From NCBI GenBank assembly GCA_002082585.1, contig CP020563.1, positions 6,504,001 to 6,568,000 on the forward strand: a DNA stretch of 64,000 nucleotides, given 5' to 3'. Made by a program: the position numbers and the translations under genes. Source of the stretch: Kitasatospora albolonga (lineage in GTDB: Bacteria; Actinomycetota; Actinomycetes; Streptomycetales; Streptomycetaceae). Positions 39,110 through 49,600 of this stretch are shown one piece after another (position 1 is the first letter of the stretch; the number at the start of each line of letters is the position of its first letter). The notes below the pieces were generated by a model. It made no database searches and was not told the DNA's origin. It saw only the letters and a list, made by a program, of their open reading frames with translations.

Positions 39110-42100
39110 GTGGTTTCCGAAGTGCCCGCCTCGGGTGTTCATCACGACGGTCCGTCCGTCGACATCGCCGTCGTCGGGATGGCGGGCCGTTTCCCCGGCG
39201 CCCCCGACCTCGACGCCTACTGGCACAACCTGCGCTCCGGCACCGAGTCGGTCGAGCGGCTGACCGAGGACGAACTGCTGGCCGAGGGGATCGGCCGGGA
39301 CGTCATCGACGCGCCCGGTTACGTACCGGCCGCGCCGACCCTCGAAGGGATCGAGCTCTTCGACGCCAGGTTCTTCGGCTTCACCGCCCGGGAGGCGGCG
39401 CTGCTCGACCCGCAGCAGCGGCTCTTCCTGGAGAGCGCGTGGCACGCGATGGAGCACGCCGGGATCGATCCCGGCCGGTGCGGGAGGGCCGGGGTGTTCG
39501 CGGGCGGCAACATGCCCGCCTATCTGATGTCCAACCTGCTCGGCGGGGCCCGGATCGTGCTCGACTCGACGATGTTCGAGCTCCAGATCCACAACGACAA
39601 GGACTACCTGGCCAGCCGCACCGCCTACAAGCTCGGTCTGACCGGGCCCGCGGTGAACGTGCAGACGGCCTGCTCCACCTCGCTGGTGGCCGTGCACCAG
39701 GCCGCCGCCTCCCTGCGCTCCGGCGCCTGCGAACTCGCCCTCGCCGGAGGAGTGTGTGTCCGGGTGCCGCACCGGGTCGGATACCGCTACGAACAGGGCC
39801 TGATCTACTCACCGGACGGGCGGTGCCGCCCCTTCGACGCCGAGGGCGCGGGCACGGTCTTCGGCAACGGGGTCGGCGTGGTCGTGCTCAAGCGGCTGGC
39901 CGACGCCCGCCGCGACGGCGACCGGGTCCTCGCCGTGCTCAAGGGCTCCGCGGTCAACAACGACGGTGCCGACAAGGTCGGTTACACCTCCCCGAGCGTC
40001 AGCGGACAGGAAGCGGTGGTCGCCGCCGCGATCGCCGACAGCGGGGTGCCCGCGCGGTCGATCACCGCGATCGAGGCGCACGGCACGGGCACCCACGTCG
40101 GCGACCCCATCGAGATCACCGCGCTCACCAGGGCGTTCGGACAGCACACCTCGGACACCCAGTTCTGCGCGGTGAGCTCCGTCAAGTCGAACATCGGCCA
40201 CCTGGAGTCGGCGGCCGGTATCGCCAGCTTCATCAAGGCCGTGCTCCAGTTGCAGCACCGCACCCTGGTGCCCAGCCTGCACTACCGGCGCCCCAACCCG
40301 CGTATCGACTTCGCCTCCACCCCGTTCTTCGTCAACGCCGAACTCCGCGAGTGGCCCGAGGGGGATTCCCCCCGCCGGATCGGGGTGAGCTCGTTCGGTA
40401 TCGGCGGCACCAACGCCCATGTGGTGCTGGAACAGGCGCCGGACCCGGAACCCACCCCCGACCGACCCTCGGGCGGGCCCGAGCTGGTCGTCGTCTCGGC
40501 CAAGTCCCCGGCCGCCCTGGACGCGGCGGCCGAGGCGCTCTCGGAGCGGCTCACCGGACTCGGCGGGCGCCCGCTGGCCGACATCGCCCACACCCTCCAG
40601 ACCGGCCGTACCGCCATGCGCTACCGCAGGGCCGTCGTGGCCGCCGACACCGCCGAGGCGGCGGCGCTCCTCGCCGGGGCCGACCCGGGCCGGGTGCGCA
40701 GCGCCGACGCGGGCAACAGCCCGGCCAAGGTGGTGTTCCTCTTCCCCGGCCAGGGGGCGCAGTACCCCGGGATGGGCCAGGGACTGTACGGGAGCGAACC
40801 GGTCTTCGCCGACGCCATGGACGAGTGCGCCCGCCTGCTGGCCGGGCCGCTCGGCCTCGACCTGCGGACCGTGCTCTACCCCGACGTACCCGCCGAGGAC
40901 GGGCTGACCCACACGACGCTCGCGCAGCCCGCCCTGTTCGCCACCGAGTACGCGCTGTCCAGGCTGCTGCTGTCCTGGGGCGTCGAACCGGACGTCATGG
41001 TCGGGCACAGCATCGGTGAGTTCACCGCGGCGGCCCTGTCCGGGGTGCTCTCCCTGGCGGACGCGGCACGCCTGGTCGCGGTCCGGGGCAGGCTCATGCA
41101 GGACCAGCCGACGGGGGCCATGATCTCCGTCGCCGCCGCCGCGGCGGACATCGAGCCGCTCCTGCCGCCCGGGGTGTCCATCGCCGCCGTCAACTCCCCC
41201 ACCCTGTGCGTGGCCTCCGGGCCGCACGAGGCGGTGGCCGCGTTCGGCGCGCTCCTGGCGGACCGGGGGATCACCGTCCGCCCCCTGCACACCTCGCACG
41301 CCTTCCACTCGGCCATGATGGACCCGGTCGTCGAGCCGTTCACCCGGGCCGTGACCGAGGCCCAACTCGCCGCCCCCACCAGGCCGTTCGTCTCCTGCGT
41401 CACCGGGGAGCCCATCACCGCCGGGCTGGCCGCGGACCCGGAGTACTGGGGCACGCACATGCGCCGCCCCGTGCGCTTCGCCGACGCGGTGCGTACGGCG
41501 GTCGGCGACGGCCCCGCCGTCCTCGTGGAGGTGGGCCCCGGCAACACCCTGAGCACCCTGGCCCGGGCGGGCACCGGGACCGGCGGACCCCGTGCCGCCG
41601 CCGTCACCACCCTGCGCAGGCCGGACGAGTCCGCCGAGGACGGCCGGCTGCTGCGCACGGCGGTCGGGGACATCTGGCTCTTCGGCGGCGCGGTGGACTG
41701 GCCCGCCCTCCACCAGGGCCCGCGCGACCGGGTGGAACTGCCCGGGTACCCCTTCCAGCGCGACCGCTACTGGATCGAACCGCGCGGCGCGGCGACCGGT
41801 GCTCCCGCGCTGTCCCAGGTCCCCGAGCACGAGGAGCCCGAGGACGGGCAGCTCACCCGGGCGACCCGGCCGAGCACCCTGGTGACCGCCTACGTGGAAC
41901 CGGCGGACGAGCTGGAGCGCACGATCGCCGGGATCTGGGAGGAGATGTTCGGCATCGCGCCCATCGGCACCCAGGACAACTTCTTCGAGCTCGGCGGCCA
42001 CTCGCTCCTCGCCATCCAGGTGCTCAACCGCCTCCAGGACACCTCCGGCGTTACCGTGGAGCTGGGCAGGCTGCTGGCCACCCCCACCATCGGCGGCATG

Positions 42101-45100
42101 GCCGGGCAGCTGCGCGCGGCCGGAGCGTCGGCCGGGGCCGGGGCCGGGGACCGGCTCGCCACCGTCGTCCCCCGGCCGGACCAGCGGTACGAACCGTTCC
42201 CGCTCACCGAGATGCAGCAGGCCCAGTGGATCGGCCGGCTCTCCAGCTTCGACATGGGCGGGGTCGCCCCGCACCTGTACTTCGAGTTCGACAGCCGCAC
42301 CATCGAGACCGGCCGGCTGGAGCGGGCCTGGCAACGGGTCGTGGAGCGGCACGACATGCTGCGCATGGTGGTCCTCCCCGACGGGCGGCAGCGGGTCCTC
42401 GAAGAGGTGGAGCCCTACCGGTTCGAGGTGCTCGACCTGCGCGATACGGAGGCGGGGGAGGCCGGACGCCAACTGGCCGAGATCCGCGACCGGATGGGCA
42501 CCGAGGTGCGCCCCGCCGATGTCTGGCCGCTGTGGGAGGTACGCGTCAGCCTGCTGCCCGACCATCAGGTGCGGGTCCACATCAGCTTCGATCTGCTGGT
42601 CGCCGACGTCTCCTCGTTCTTCTACCAACTCCTGCCGCAGTGGCGCGAGTTCTACCACGAGCCCGGGCACGACCCCGCGCCCCTGACCCTCACCTTCCGC
42701 GACTACGTCCTCGCCGAGGAGGAGCTGCGGCAGACCCCCCGGTACGAGCGTTCGCTGGATTACTGGCGCAAGCGGGTCCGCGAGCTGCCCGCCGCACCCG
42801 AACTGCCCACCGTGCAGGCCACCGGGGGCGGCGAGCGGCTGGGCTTCGTCCGCAGGCACGCCCGGCTGGACGCCGAGCTGTGGGGCCGGATCAAGGCCAA
42901 GGCGGGCGAGTTCGGCGTCACCCCCTCCAGTGCCATGCTCGCGGCGTTCGCCGTCACCATCGGCACCTGGAGCAAGTCCCAGCGGTTCACCCTGAACTTC
43001 ACCGCCGTCAACCGGCTGCCGGTCCACGAGGAAGTCGACGACCTGGTGGGCGAGTTCGCCTCCTTCGACCTGCTGGAGGTGGACGCGGTCTCGGCCCTCG
43101 ACTTCGCCGAGCTGGTGCGCGAGCTGCAACGGCAGAGCTGGGCGGACTTCGACCACCGCTACGTCAGCGGCGTACGCATCCTGCGCGAGCGGGCCCGGGC
43201 GCGCGGCGGCGCCGGGGACGTCATGCCGGTCGTGTTCACCAGCGCGCTCGGCAGCGATGTGGACGGCAAGCCCGCGCCGTCCCCGGTGGACTGGCTCGGT
43301 GAGCAGAGCTACTTCATCTCGCAGACCCCGCAGGTGACGATCGACCACTTCCTGCTGGAGTTCGGGGGCAACCTGGAGCTGGCCTGGCACGCCGTCGACG
43401 GGCTCTTCCCCGAGGGGATGATGGCCGAGATGTTCCAGGCGTACCAGGACTTCGTGGTGGGACTGGCCGAGACCGAGGGCTGGCACCGCCCCCCGGTCCT
43501 CGACCTGCCCGCCGCGCAGCTCGCCCCCCGGGCCGCCGCCAACGACACCGCCGGAGAGCTGCCCGACGACGTGCTGCCCGCCCGGGTGCTGGCCCGGTCC
43601 GGCTCCGCCGAACCGGCGGTGATCACCGAGGACCGTACGCTCGACTTCGCCGAACTCACCGGCCGCGCCGTCGCGCTGGCCCAGGAGCTGACCGGGGCGG
43701 GCTTCGGCCGGGGAGCCGTGGTCGGCATCGGACTGGCCAAGGGGTGGCGCCAGACCGTGGCGGCCCTCGCGGCCTCCGCCGCCGGGTGTACGTACGTACC
43801 CCTCGACCCCGGCCTCCCCGAAGCCCGCCGCCGCTGGCTGGTCGAACAGGCCGGTATCGCCTGCGTCCTGGCCGAACCGGACACGGAGGCGCACTGGCCG
43901 AACGCGCCGCGGGTGCTGCCGGTCCCCGAGGACGCGCGGTGGGACCCGGCGGACGTGCCCGCGTGGACCTGCCCCGCCCGGCCCGACGACACCGCCTACG
44001 TCATCTACACCTCCGGCTCCACCGGGACGCCCAAGGGCGTCGCGGTCAGCCACCGGGCCGCGCTGAACACCCTGGTGGACATCGAGGAGCGGTTCGGCAT
44101 CCGGCCGGGCGACCGGGTGCTCGGGCTGTCCGCGCTCAACTTCGACCTCTCCGTCTTCGACGTCTTCGGGATGCTCGCGGCGGGCGGGGCCCTCGTGCTG
44201 CCCGGGACGGCGGACCGCCGCAGCCCGGACCGCTGGACCGAGCTCTGCCGCCGCCACGGGGTCACGGTGTGGAACTCGGTGCCCGCGCTGATGCAGATGC
44301 TGGTCGAGCACCTGGAGAGCGCGGGGGACCGGCTCCCCGCGCTGCGGCTGACCATGCTCAGCGGCGACTGGATACCGCTGTCCCTGCCGGACCGGCTGCG
44401 GGCGGTGGCCCCCGCGACCGAGGTGATCAGCCTCGGCGGCGCGACCGAGGCCGCCGTCTGGTCCATCGCCCACCCGATCGGCGAGGTCTCTCCCGACTGG
44501 TCGTCCATCCCCTACGGACGCCCCCTGCGCAACCAGCGCTTCCACGTCCTCAACGACCGGCTGCGGCACGCGCCGGTCTGGGTGCCGGGCCACCTGCACA
44601 TCGCGGGAGCCGGTCTCGCCGAGGGGTACTGGAACGACGAGCAACGCACCGCCGAGTCGTTCATCACGCACCCCGGGACGGGGGAGCGGCTCTACCGCAC
44701 CGGCGACCTCGGACGGTATCTGCCCGACGGCACCATCGAGTTCCTCGGCCGCGACGACTTCCAGGTCAAGATCGGCGGCTACCGGATCGAGCTGGGCGAG
44801 ATCGAGCACGTACTCGGCGGCCACCCCGGCCTCCACAGCGCCGTGGTCTCCGCACTCGGCCCGCGCACCCAGCAACGGCTGGTCGCCCATGTCGTCCCCG
44901 CCGACCCGGCGATGCGGGACGACCCGGACTTCGCGGGCCGGTTGCGCGCCCACCTCGCCGACACGCTGCCCTCGTACATGATCCCGTCCGACTTCGTGCT
45001 CATCGACGAGATGCCACTGAGCGGCAACGGCAAGGTCGACCGCTCGGCCCTGCCCGACCCCCGGCGGGCGGGCAGCGCCGAGACGGTTGCGAAGGCGCCG

Positions 45101-46600
45101 GACGACGACGGGGAGGAGGCCACCGGGGCGCTGCGCACCCTGCTGGTCCTGGCCGCCGACCTCCTCGGCGTGGACCGGCCCGGGGCGCGGGACAACTTCT
45201 TCGAGCTCGGCGGCGACTCCATCATGGGGGTGCAGTTCGTCGGCAGGGCCAACGCCGAGGGCATCCCGGTCACCCCGCAGAGCCTCTTCGAGAGCGCCGA
45301 CTTCCTCGAACTGGCCCGGGCCGTACCCGCCGACGCGGGCATCGGTGACATCGGCGCGGCGGTGGCGCTCACCCCGCACCAGTCGCTGGCACACGCCCAG
45401 ACGGGCTCGGTGCTGCTCGACGTACCGGACACGTTCGACCCGGTACTGGCAAGCCGCGCGCTGAACGCCCTGGCCGACCGCCATCCCGCCCTGCGCACCC
45501 GGGTGCGCACCGAGGACGGCCGGCGGTTCGCCGTACGGCCGGACGGCGGCGAGGACCTCGATGTGCCGGAGATCGACCTCGGCGCCCTGCCCGACGACGT
45601 ACGGGCCGAGGCGGTGGAGCAGATGCTCGGCGAGATGGCCGGGGAGCTGGACACCGAGGCCGGGCCGACCGTCAAGCTCGCGGTGTTCCGGCTGGGGGAG
45701 CGGGGCAGCGCGCTGGGCTGCGCGGTGGCCCAGGGGCTGATGGACGACGCGTCGGTCCTCCTGCTCTGCCGCGAACTGGCGCTGACGTACGAGCGGTTGG
45801 CGGCCGGGCGGCCGGTGGTGTGGAGCGCGGGCGCCGGTTCGCCGCTGGCCTGGAACCGGGGGCTGCGCCGGGAGCTCGCGCACCCGGCGGGCCTCGCCGG
45901 GACCCCCGGGGCGCCGCGGGCCCTGCCCCTCCGGCGGACGGTCGAGCTGGACGCCGTACGTACCGCCGAACTGTTCTCCGCCGCCGCGGGCAGCCACCAC
46001 CTGGACCCGGCCGAGGTGCTGGCGGCGGCGGCCTCCGCCGCGCTGGGCAGGGCGCTGGAGGAGCCGCCGCAGCTTCTGGTGGAGCGTTCGCTCCGGGACG
46101 ACCTGGCCGCGGGCGACGAACCCGCCGGACGCCTGGTGGGCCGGGTGACCGAGCTGCGGACCGTGGAGCCGACGGCGGCAGAGGCACCGCTCGGCGACGC
46201 CCTGAGCCTGGTCAAGAGCAGGCTCCGGACCGGGGAACCGCTCCCGGTGCGCGGGGCGACGGTCGCGGTCAGGGAGCTGGTGACCTGGGACCGCACCGAG
46301 GGCGCGATCGGGGTGCCCGCGGACTTCACCGGGGTGACCGGGGCCGCGGGCTGGCACGAGGGGGCGGTGGGGCAGCTGAGCGCCGCCGTGGTGGACGGCG
46401 CGCTGCGGGTCCGCTGGCAGCTGGACGCCTCCGTGACCGAGGACGGGGCGACCCGCCTGGCCGACGCGTTCGGCGCGGTGCTCGGGGAGATCGCCGAGCA
46501 CTGCCGGGGGGCCGAGGAGGGTTCGTACGAACCGTCCGACTTCCCCCTGGCCGACCTGTCCGCGGAGGAACTCGACGCGTTCCTGGACGAACTGCGATGA
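39110..46600 (+). CDS. Hybrid PKS-NRPS for 2,2'-bipyridine: KS-AT-CP-Cy-A-PCP-degenerate C
   Basis: This megasynthase is about 2496 residues long. The KS (15-445) has Cys188 in TACSTS plus His324 and His364. The AT (540-865) has GHSIGEF (Ser634) and HAFHS, the malonyl-CoA pattern. The carrier protein has Ser965. The Cy domain (1024-1460) has the cyclisation signature DLLVAD (Asp1161, Asp1166) in place of HHxxxDG. The A domain (1490-1985) has a pocket I read as D-L-F-N-M-S-L-V-W-K, close to the cysteine code of pyochelin and yersiniabactin synthetases. The PCP has Ser2037. A C-terminal condensation-like domain has AQGLMDD instead of HHxxxDG and should be non-catalytic. The order matches the caerulomycin/collismycin megasynthase, which extends picolinyl with malonate and cysteine. 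Confidence 0.93.
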   Translation: MVSEVPASGVHHDGPSVDIAVVGMAGRFPGAPDLDAYWHNLRSGTESVERLTEDELLAEGIGRDVIDAPGYVPAAPTLEGIELFDARFFGFTAREAALLDPQQRLFLESAWHAMEHAGIDPGRCGRAGVFAGGNMPAYLMSNLLGGARIVLDSTMFELQIHNDKDYLASRTAYKLGLTGPAVNVQTACSTSLVAVHQAAASLRSGACELALAGGVCVRVPHRVGYRYEQGLIYSPDGRCRPFDAEGAGTVFGNGVGVVVLKRLADARRDGDRVLAVLKGSAVNNDGADKVGYTSPSVSGQEAVVAAAIADSGVPARSITAIEAHGTGTHVGDPIEITALTRAFGQHTSDTQFCAVSSVKSNIGHLESAAGIASFIKAVLQLQHRTLVPSLHYRRPNPRIDFASTPFFVNAELREWPEGDSPRRIGVSSFGIGGTNAHVVLEQAPDPEPTPDRPSGGPELVVVSAKSPAALDAAAEALSERLTGLGGRPLADIAHTLQTGRTAMRYRRAVVAADTAEAAALLAGADPGRVRSADAGNSPAKVVFLFPGQGAQYPGMGQGLYGSEPVFADAMDECARLLAGPLGLDLRTVLYPDVPAEDGLTHTTLAQPALFATEYALSRLLLSWGVEPDVMVGHSIGEFTAAALSGVLSLADAARLVAVRGRLMQDQPTGAMISVAAAAADIEPLLPPGVSIAAVNSPTLCVASGPHEAVAAFGALLADRGITVRPLHTSHAFHSAMMDPVVEPFTRAVTEAQLAAPTRPFVSCVTGEPITAGLAADPEYWGTHMRRPVRFADAVRTAVGDGPAVLVEVGPGNTLSTLARAGTGTGGPRAAAVTTLRRPDESAEDGRLLRTAVGDIWLFGGAVDWPALHQGPRDRVELPGYPFQRDRYWIEPRGAATGAPALSQVPEHEEPEDGQLTRATRPSTLVTAYVEPADELERTIAGIWEEMFGIAPIGTQDNFFELGGHSLLAIQVLNRLQDTSGVTVELGRLLATPTIGGMAGQLRAAGASAGAGAGDRLATVVPRPDQRYEPFPLTEMQQAQWIGRLSSFDMGGVAPHLYFEFDSRTIETGRLERAWQRVVERHDMLRMVVLPDGRQRVLEEVEPYRFEVLDLRDTEAGEAGRQLAEIRDRMGTEVRPADVWPLWEVRVSLLPDHQVRVHISFDLLVADVSSFFYQLLPQWREFYHEPGHDPAPLTLTFRDYVLAEEELRQTPRYERSLDYWRKRVRELPAAPELPTVQATGGGERLGFVRRHARLDAELWGRIKAKAGEFGVTPSSAMLAAFAVTIGTWSKSQRFTLNFTAVNRLPVHEEVDDLVGEFASFDLLEVDAVSALDFAELVRELQRQSWADFDHRYVSGVRILRERARARGGAGDVMPVVFTSALGSDVDGKPAPSPVDWLGEQSYFISQTPQVTIDHFLLEFGGNLELAWHAVDGLFPEGMMAEMFQAYQDFVVGLAETEGWHRPPVLDLPAAQLAPRAAANDTAGELPDDVLPARVLARSGSAEPAVITEDRTLDFAELTGRAVALAQELTGAGFGRGAVVGIGLAKGWRQTVAALAASAAGCTYVPLDPGLPEARRRWLVEQAGIACVLAEPDTEAHWPNAPRVLPVPEDARWDPADVPAWTCPARPDDTAYVIYTSGSTGTPKGVAVSHRAALNTLVDIEERFGIRPGDRVLGLSALNFDLSVFDVFGMLAAGGALVLPGTADRRSPDRWTELCRRHGVTVWNSVPALMQMLVEHLESAGDRLPALRLTMLSGDWIPLSLPDRLRAVAPATEVISLGGATEAAVWSIAHPIGEVSPDWSSIPYGRPLRNQRFHVLNDRLRHAPVWVPGHLHIAGAGLAEGYWNDEQRTAESFITHPGTGERLYRTGDLGRYLPDGTIEFLGRDDFQVKIGGYRIELGEIEHVLGGHPGLHSAVVSALGPRTQQRLVAHVVPADPAMRDDPDFAGRLRAHLADTLPSYMIPSDFVLIDEMPLSGNGKVDRSALPDPRRAGSAETVAKAPDDDGEEATGALRTLLVLAADLLGVDRPGARDNFFELGGDSIMGVQFVGRANAEGIPVTPQSLFESADFLELARAVPADAGIGDIGAAVALTPHQSLAHAQTGSVLLDVPDTFDPVLASRALNALADRHPALRTRVRTEDGRRFAVRPDGGEDLDVPEIDLGALPDDVRAEAVEQMLGEMAGELDTEAGPTVKLAVFRLGERGSALGCAVAQGLMDDASVLLLCRELALTYERLAAGRPVVWSAGAGSPLAWNRGLRRELAHPAGLAGTPGAPRALPLRRTVELDAVRTAELFSAAAGSHHLDPAEVLAAAASAALGRALEEPPQLLVERSLRDDLAAGDEPAGRLVGRVTELRTVEPTAAEAPLGDALSLVKSRLRTGEPLPVRGATVAVRELVTWDRTEGAIGVPADFTGVTGAAGWHEGAVGQLSAAVVDGALRVRWQLDASVTEDGATRLADAFGAVLGEIAEHCRGAEEGSYEPSDFPLADLSAEELDAFLDELR

Positions 46601-46659
46601 CCGGTGACAACGGCGGACGGGGCTTGGTGATGACGGACAACGGCGGACGGGGCTTCTGA
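46597..46659 (+). CDS. 20-codon coupled mini-ORF from a duplicated gene start
   Basis: ATG overlaps the megasynthase stop (ATGA), and the frame ends TGATG, overlapping the next NRPS start. It encodes MTGDNGGRGLV followed by MTDNGGRGF. The underlying DNA is a tandem repeat: GACAACGGC-type units occur three times, and the last copy is the real NRPS start (MTDNGATG). It looks like a slipped duplication that keeps ribosomes moving between the two large genes. Confidence 0.4.
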   Translation: MTGDNGGRGLVMTDNGGRGF

Positions 46660-49600
46660 TGACGGACAACGGCGCAACCGGGCGGCCTGTCCGCGATATC
46701 GCGGACATCTACGAACTCTCGCCGATCCAGCAGGGCCTGCTCTACGAGCAGCTGGCTCAGCCGGGGCTCGGTATCTATGTGGAACAGCTGGAGCTGGAGT
46801 TCTCCGGGACGATGCACCCGGAACACTTCGAGCGGGCCTGGCAGCTGGTCGTCGACCGGCACCCGATCCTGCGCACCTCCTTCCACTGGCGCAAGAACGG
46901 CACCGCCGTGCAGGTCGTGCACGGCTCCGCCGAACTGCCGCTGGAGACGCTCGACTGGCGCGATCTCGACGGACGGACCCAGCGGGAGAGGCTGCGGGCC
47001 TCCCTGGACGCCGAACGGGCCGAGGGGTTCGACCTCGCCGATGTGCCGTTGATGCGCAGCACGCTGATCCGGCGGGCCGACGACCGGTGGACGTTCTCCT
47101 GGCGGTTCTCCCACCTGCTGATGGACGGCTGGTCGTTCACGCTGGCCATCCAGGACTTCATCGACCACTACCGGACGCTGTGCCGGGGAGGGCGGCCCGC
47201 CCCGCCGCCGGGCCGCCCCTACCGCGACTACCTCTCCTGGTGGCGCGACCGGGACCCCGAGAAGGCACGGGAGTTCTGGCGCGAGGAGCTGGCGGGCTAC
47301 CGGCCGGTCGAGCAGGTGGACCTGGGCGGGACCGACGTCCCCCCGGGCGAGCCCACCCATGCCCACTTCGAGCACGTCCTCGGCGATCTGGCTCCCCGGC
47401 TGACCGCACTGGCCCGCTCGGAACAGCTGACACTCGCCACGCTGGCCCAGGGCGCCTGGTTCGTCGTCCTGGGCCGCTTCCTCGGCCGTACGGATCTGGC
47501 CTGCGGGATCACCATGGCGCACCGGCCCGCCGACCTGGTCGGCTCCGAGGACATCCTGGGGCCGATGATCGCCACCCTGCCGCTGCGCCGGAGGCTGGAA
47601 CCCACGGCGGTGCTGCGGACCTGGCTGCGGGAGTTCGGCACGTACGTCATGGAGGCGAGCGGACACAGCGCCGTCCCGCTCACCGAGATGCAGTCCCTGC
47701 TCGGTACGGACTCCGCGGTCCCGGTCCTCCAGAGCAGCGTCTCCTACGAGAACGTGCCGATGCCGGACTTCGACCTCGCGGACGTCGGGGCGGAGATGAC
47801 CGGACTGAGCTACGACGGCAGGCCCCATTTCCCCATCACCATGGTGATCATGCCGGGCGCCGACATGCCGCTGCGGGTCGTCCACGACCGCCGGAAGGTC
47901 TCCGACGAGATGGCGGAGCGGTTCGCCGCCGAAGTCGTCGCCGTACTGACGCAGATGATCGAACGCCCCGAAGTGACTCTGGGAGAGCTGACCTTCCTCA
48001 GCACCCCGGAGCCCGCGACCACCCCTCTCACCGAGCCGGGCACCGAACCCCTCCACGAGACCTTCCGGCACCACGCGCGGCTGCGCCCGGAGGCGGTCGC
48101 CGTACGCTGCGGAAGCCGTACGCTCACCTACCGGGAGCTCGACGCGTACTCCGACCGGATCGCCGCCGCCCTGCGTGAGCGGTGTCCGGACGCGGCCCGC
48201 GTGGGCCTGTGCCTGCCCCGCTCCGCCGAACTGGTCGCCGCCATGATCGGGGTGCTCAAGGCCGGTGCCGCCTACGTCCCCCTGGACCCGGAGTACCCGG
48301 CGGACCGGCTGGCCGACGTGCTGGCCGACTCGGGGGCGGAACTGGTGCTCACCGACGGCGCGCCGGACGGCTCGCTCACGACGGGCGGGGCCCGGGTGGT
48401 CACCCTCGCCGACGTGGACCGGCAGCCGTCCGGTGACGTTCCACCGGTGGCCTGCGGCCCCGGCACGCCCGCCTACCTCCTCCACACCTCGGGCTCGACC
48501 GGACGGCCGAAGGGCGTGCCGATCACCCACCGCCACGTACAGAGCCTGCTGGCCGCGGGCCGCGAGGTCTTCGGCTTCACGGCGGAGGACGTGTGGACCT
48601 TCGCGCACTCCTTCGCCTTCGACTACTCGGTGTGGGAGATCTGGGGCGCGCTGGGCAACGGCGCCTCGCTCGTCGTGGTGGACCGGGAGACCGGACGCGA
48701 TCCGCGCGCCCTGGCCCGGCTGGTCGCCGAGGAGCGGGTGACGGTGCTCAGCGAGACCCCCTCGCTCTTCGAGCACCTGGTGCCCGAACTGCCCGACGAC
48801 ACCGCGCTGCGCCGGGTCTTCCTCGGCGGCGACCGGCTGGACCCCGCGCTCCTGCGGCCCTGGTTCGCCCGGTCCGGCGGCCGGGACATCGAGCTGTACA
48901 ACCTCTACGGGGTCACCGAGGCCACCGTGGTCTCCACCTACCACCTCGTGCGCGAGGAGGACGTACGGACCGACCGGCCGGTCCCGATCGGCCGCGCGCT
49001 GCCCAACCAGCGGGTGTACCTCCTGGACGAGCACGACCGCCCCGTACCGGTGGGCGCCACCGGCCAGTTGTGCGTGGCCGGTCCCGCGGTCGCCGCGGGC
49101 TACCACGACCGGGACCGGCTCACCGCGGAGCGTTTCGCCGTCGACCCGCTGAGCGACCCGCCGACCGGCCCCATGTACCGCACCGGTGACCTCGCCACCA
49201 CCACCCCTCAGGGGGAGCTCCGCTTCCTCGGCCGCGCCGACGCGCAGGTCAAGGTGCGCGGCTTCCGCGTCGAACCGGGCGAGATCGAGGCCGCGTTGCG
49301 CGAGGCGCCGGGGGTGCGGTCGGCGACGGTGGCCGTCCACGGAACCGGTGGAGCACAGCGGCTCGTTGGTTACGCCGTACCTCATGGCCCGCTCCAGGAA
49401 CCGGACTTGGGCCCGGACCGGAGCGACGGACGTGACCCGGACCGGGCCGCCGGTCCCCGGCTCGCCGAACCGCTGCGGGAGCTCCTGCGCGCACGGCTGC
49501 CCGAGCACATGGTGCCGGTCGCGGTGTACTGGATCGACCGGATTCCCACCACCCCGGGCGGCAAGGTGGACATCTCCGCCCTGCCGGTACCGGACACCGC

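Noticed and set aside
39809..46708. A 2299-residue frame antisense to the megasynthase
   Set aside because: It mirrors the coding strand, a common effect of high third-position GC. It has no domains, while the plus strand shows full catalytic motifs.
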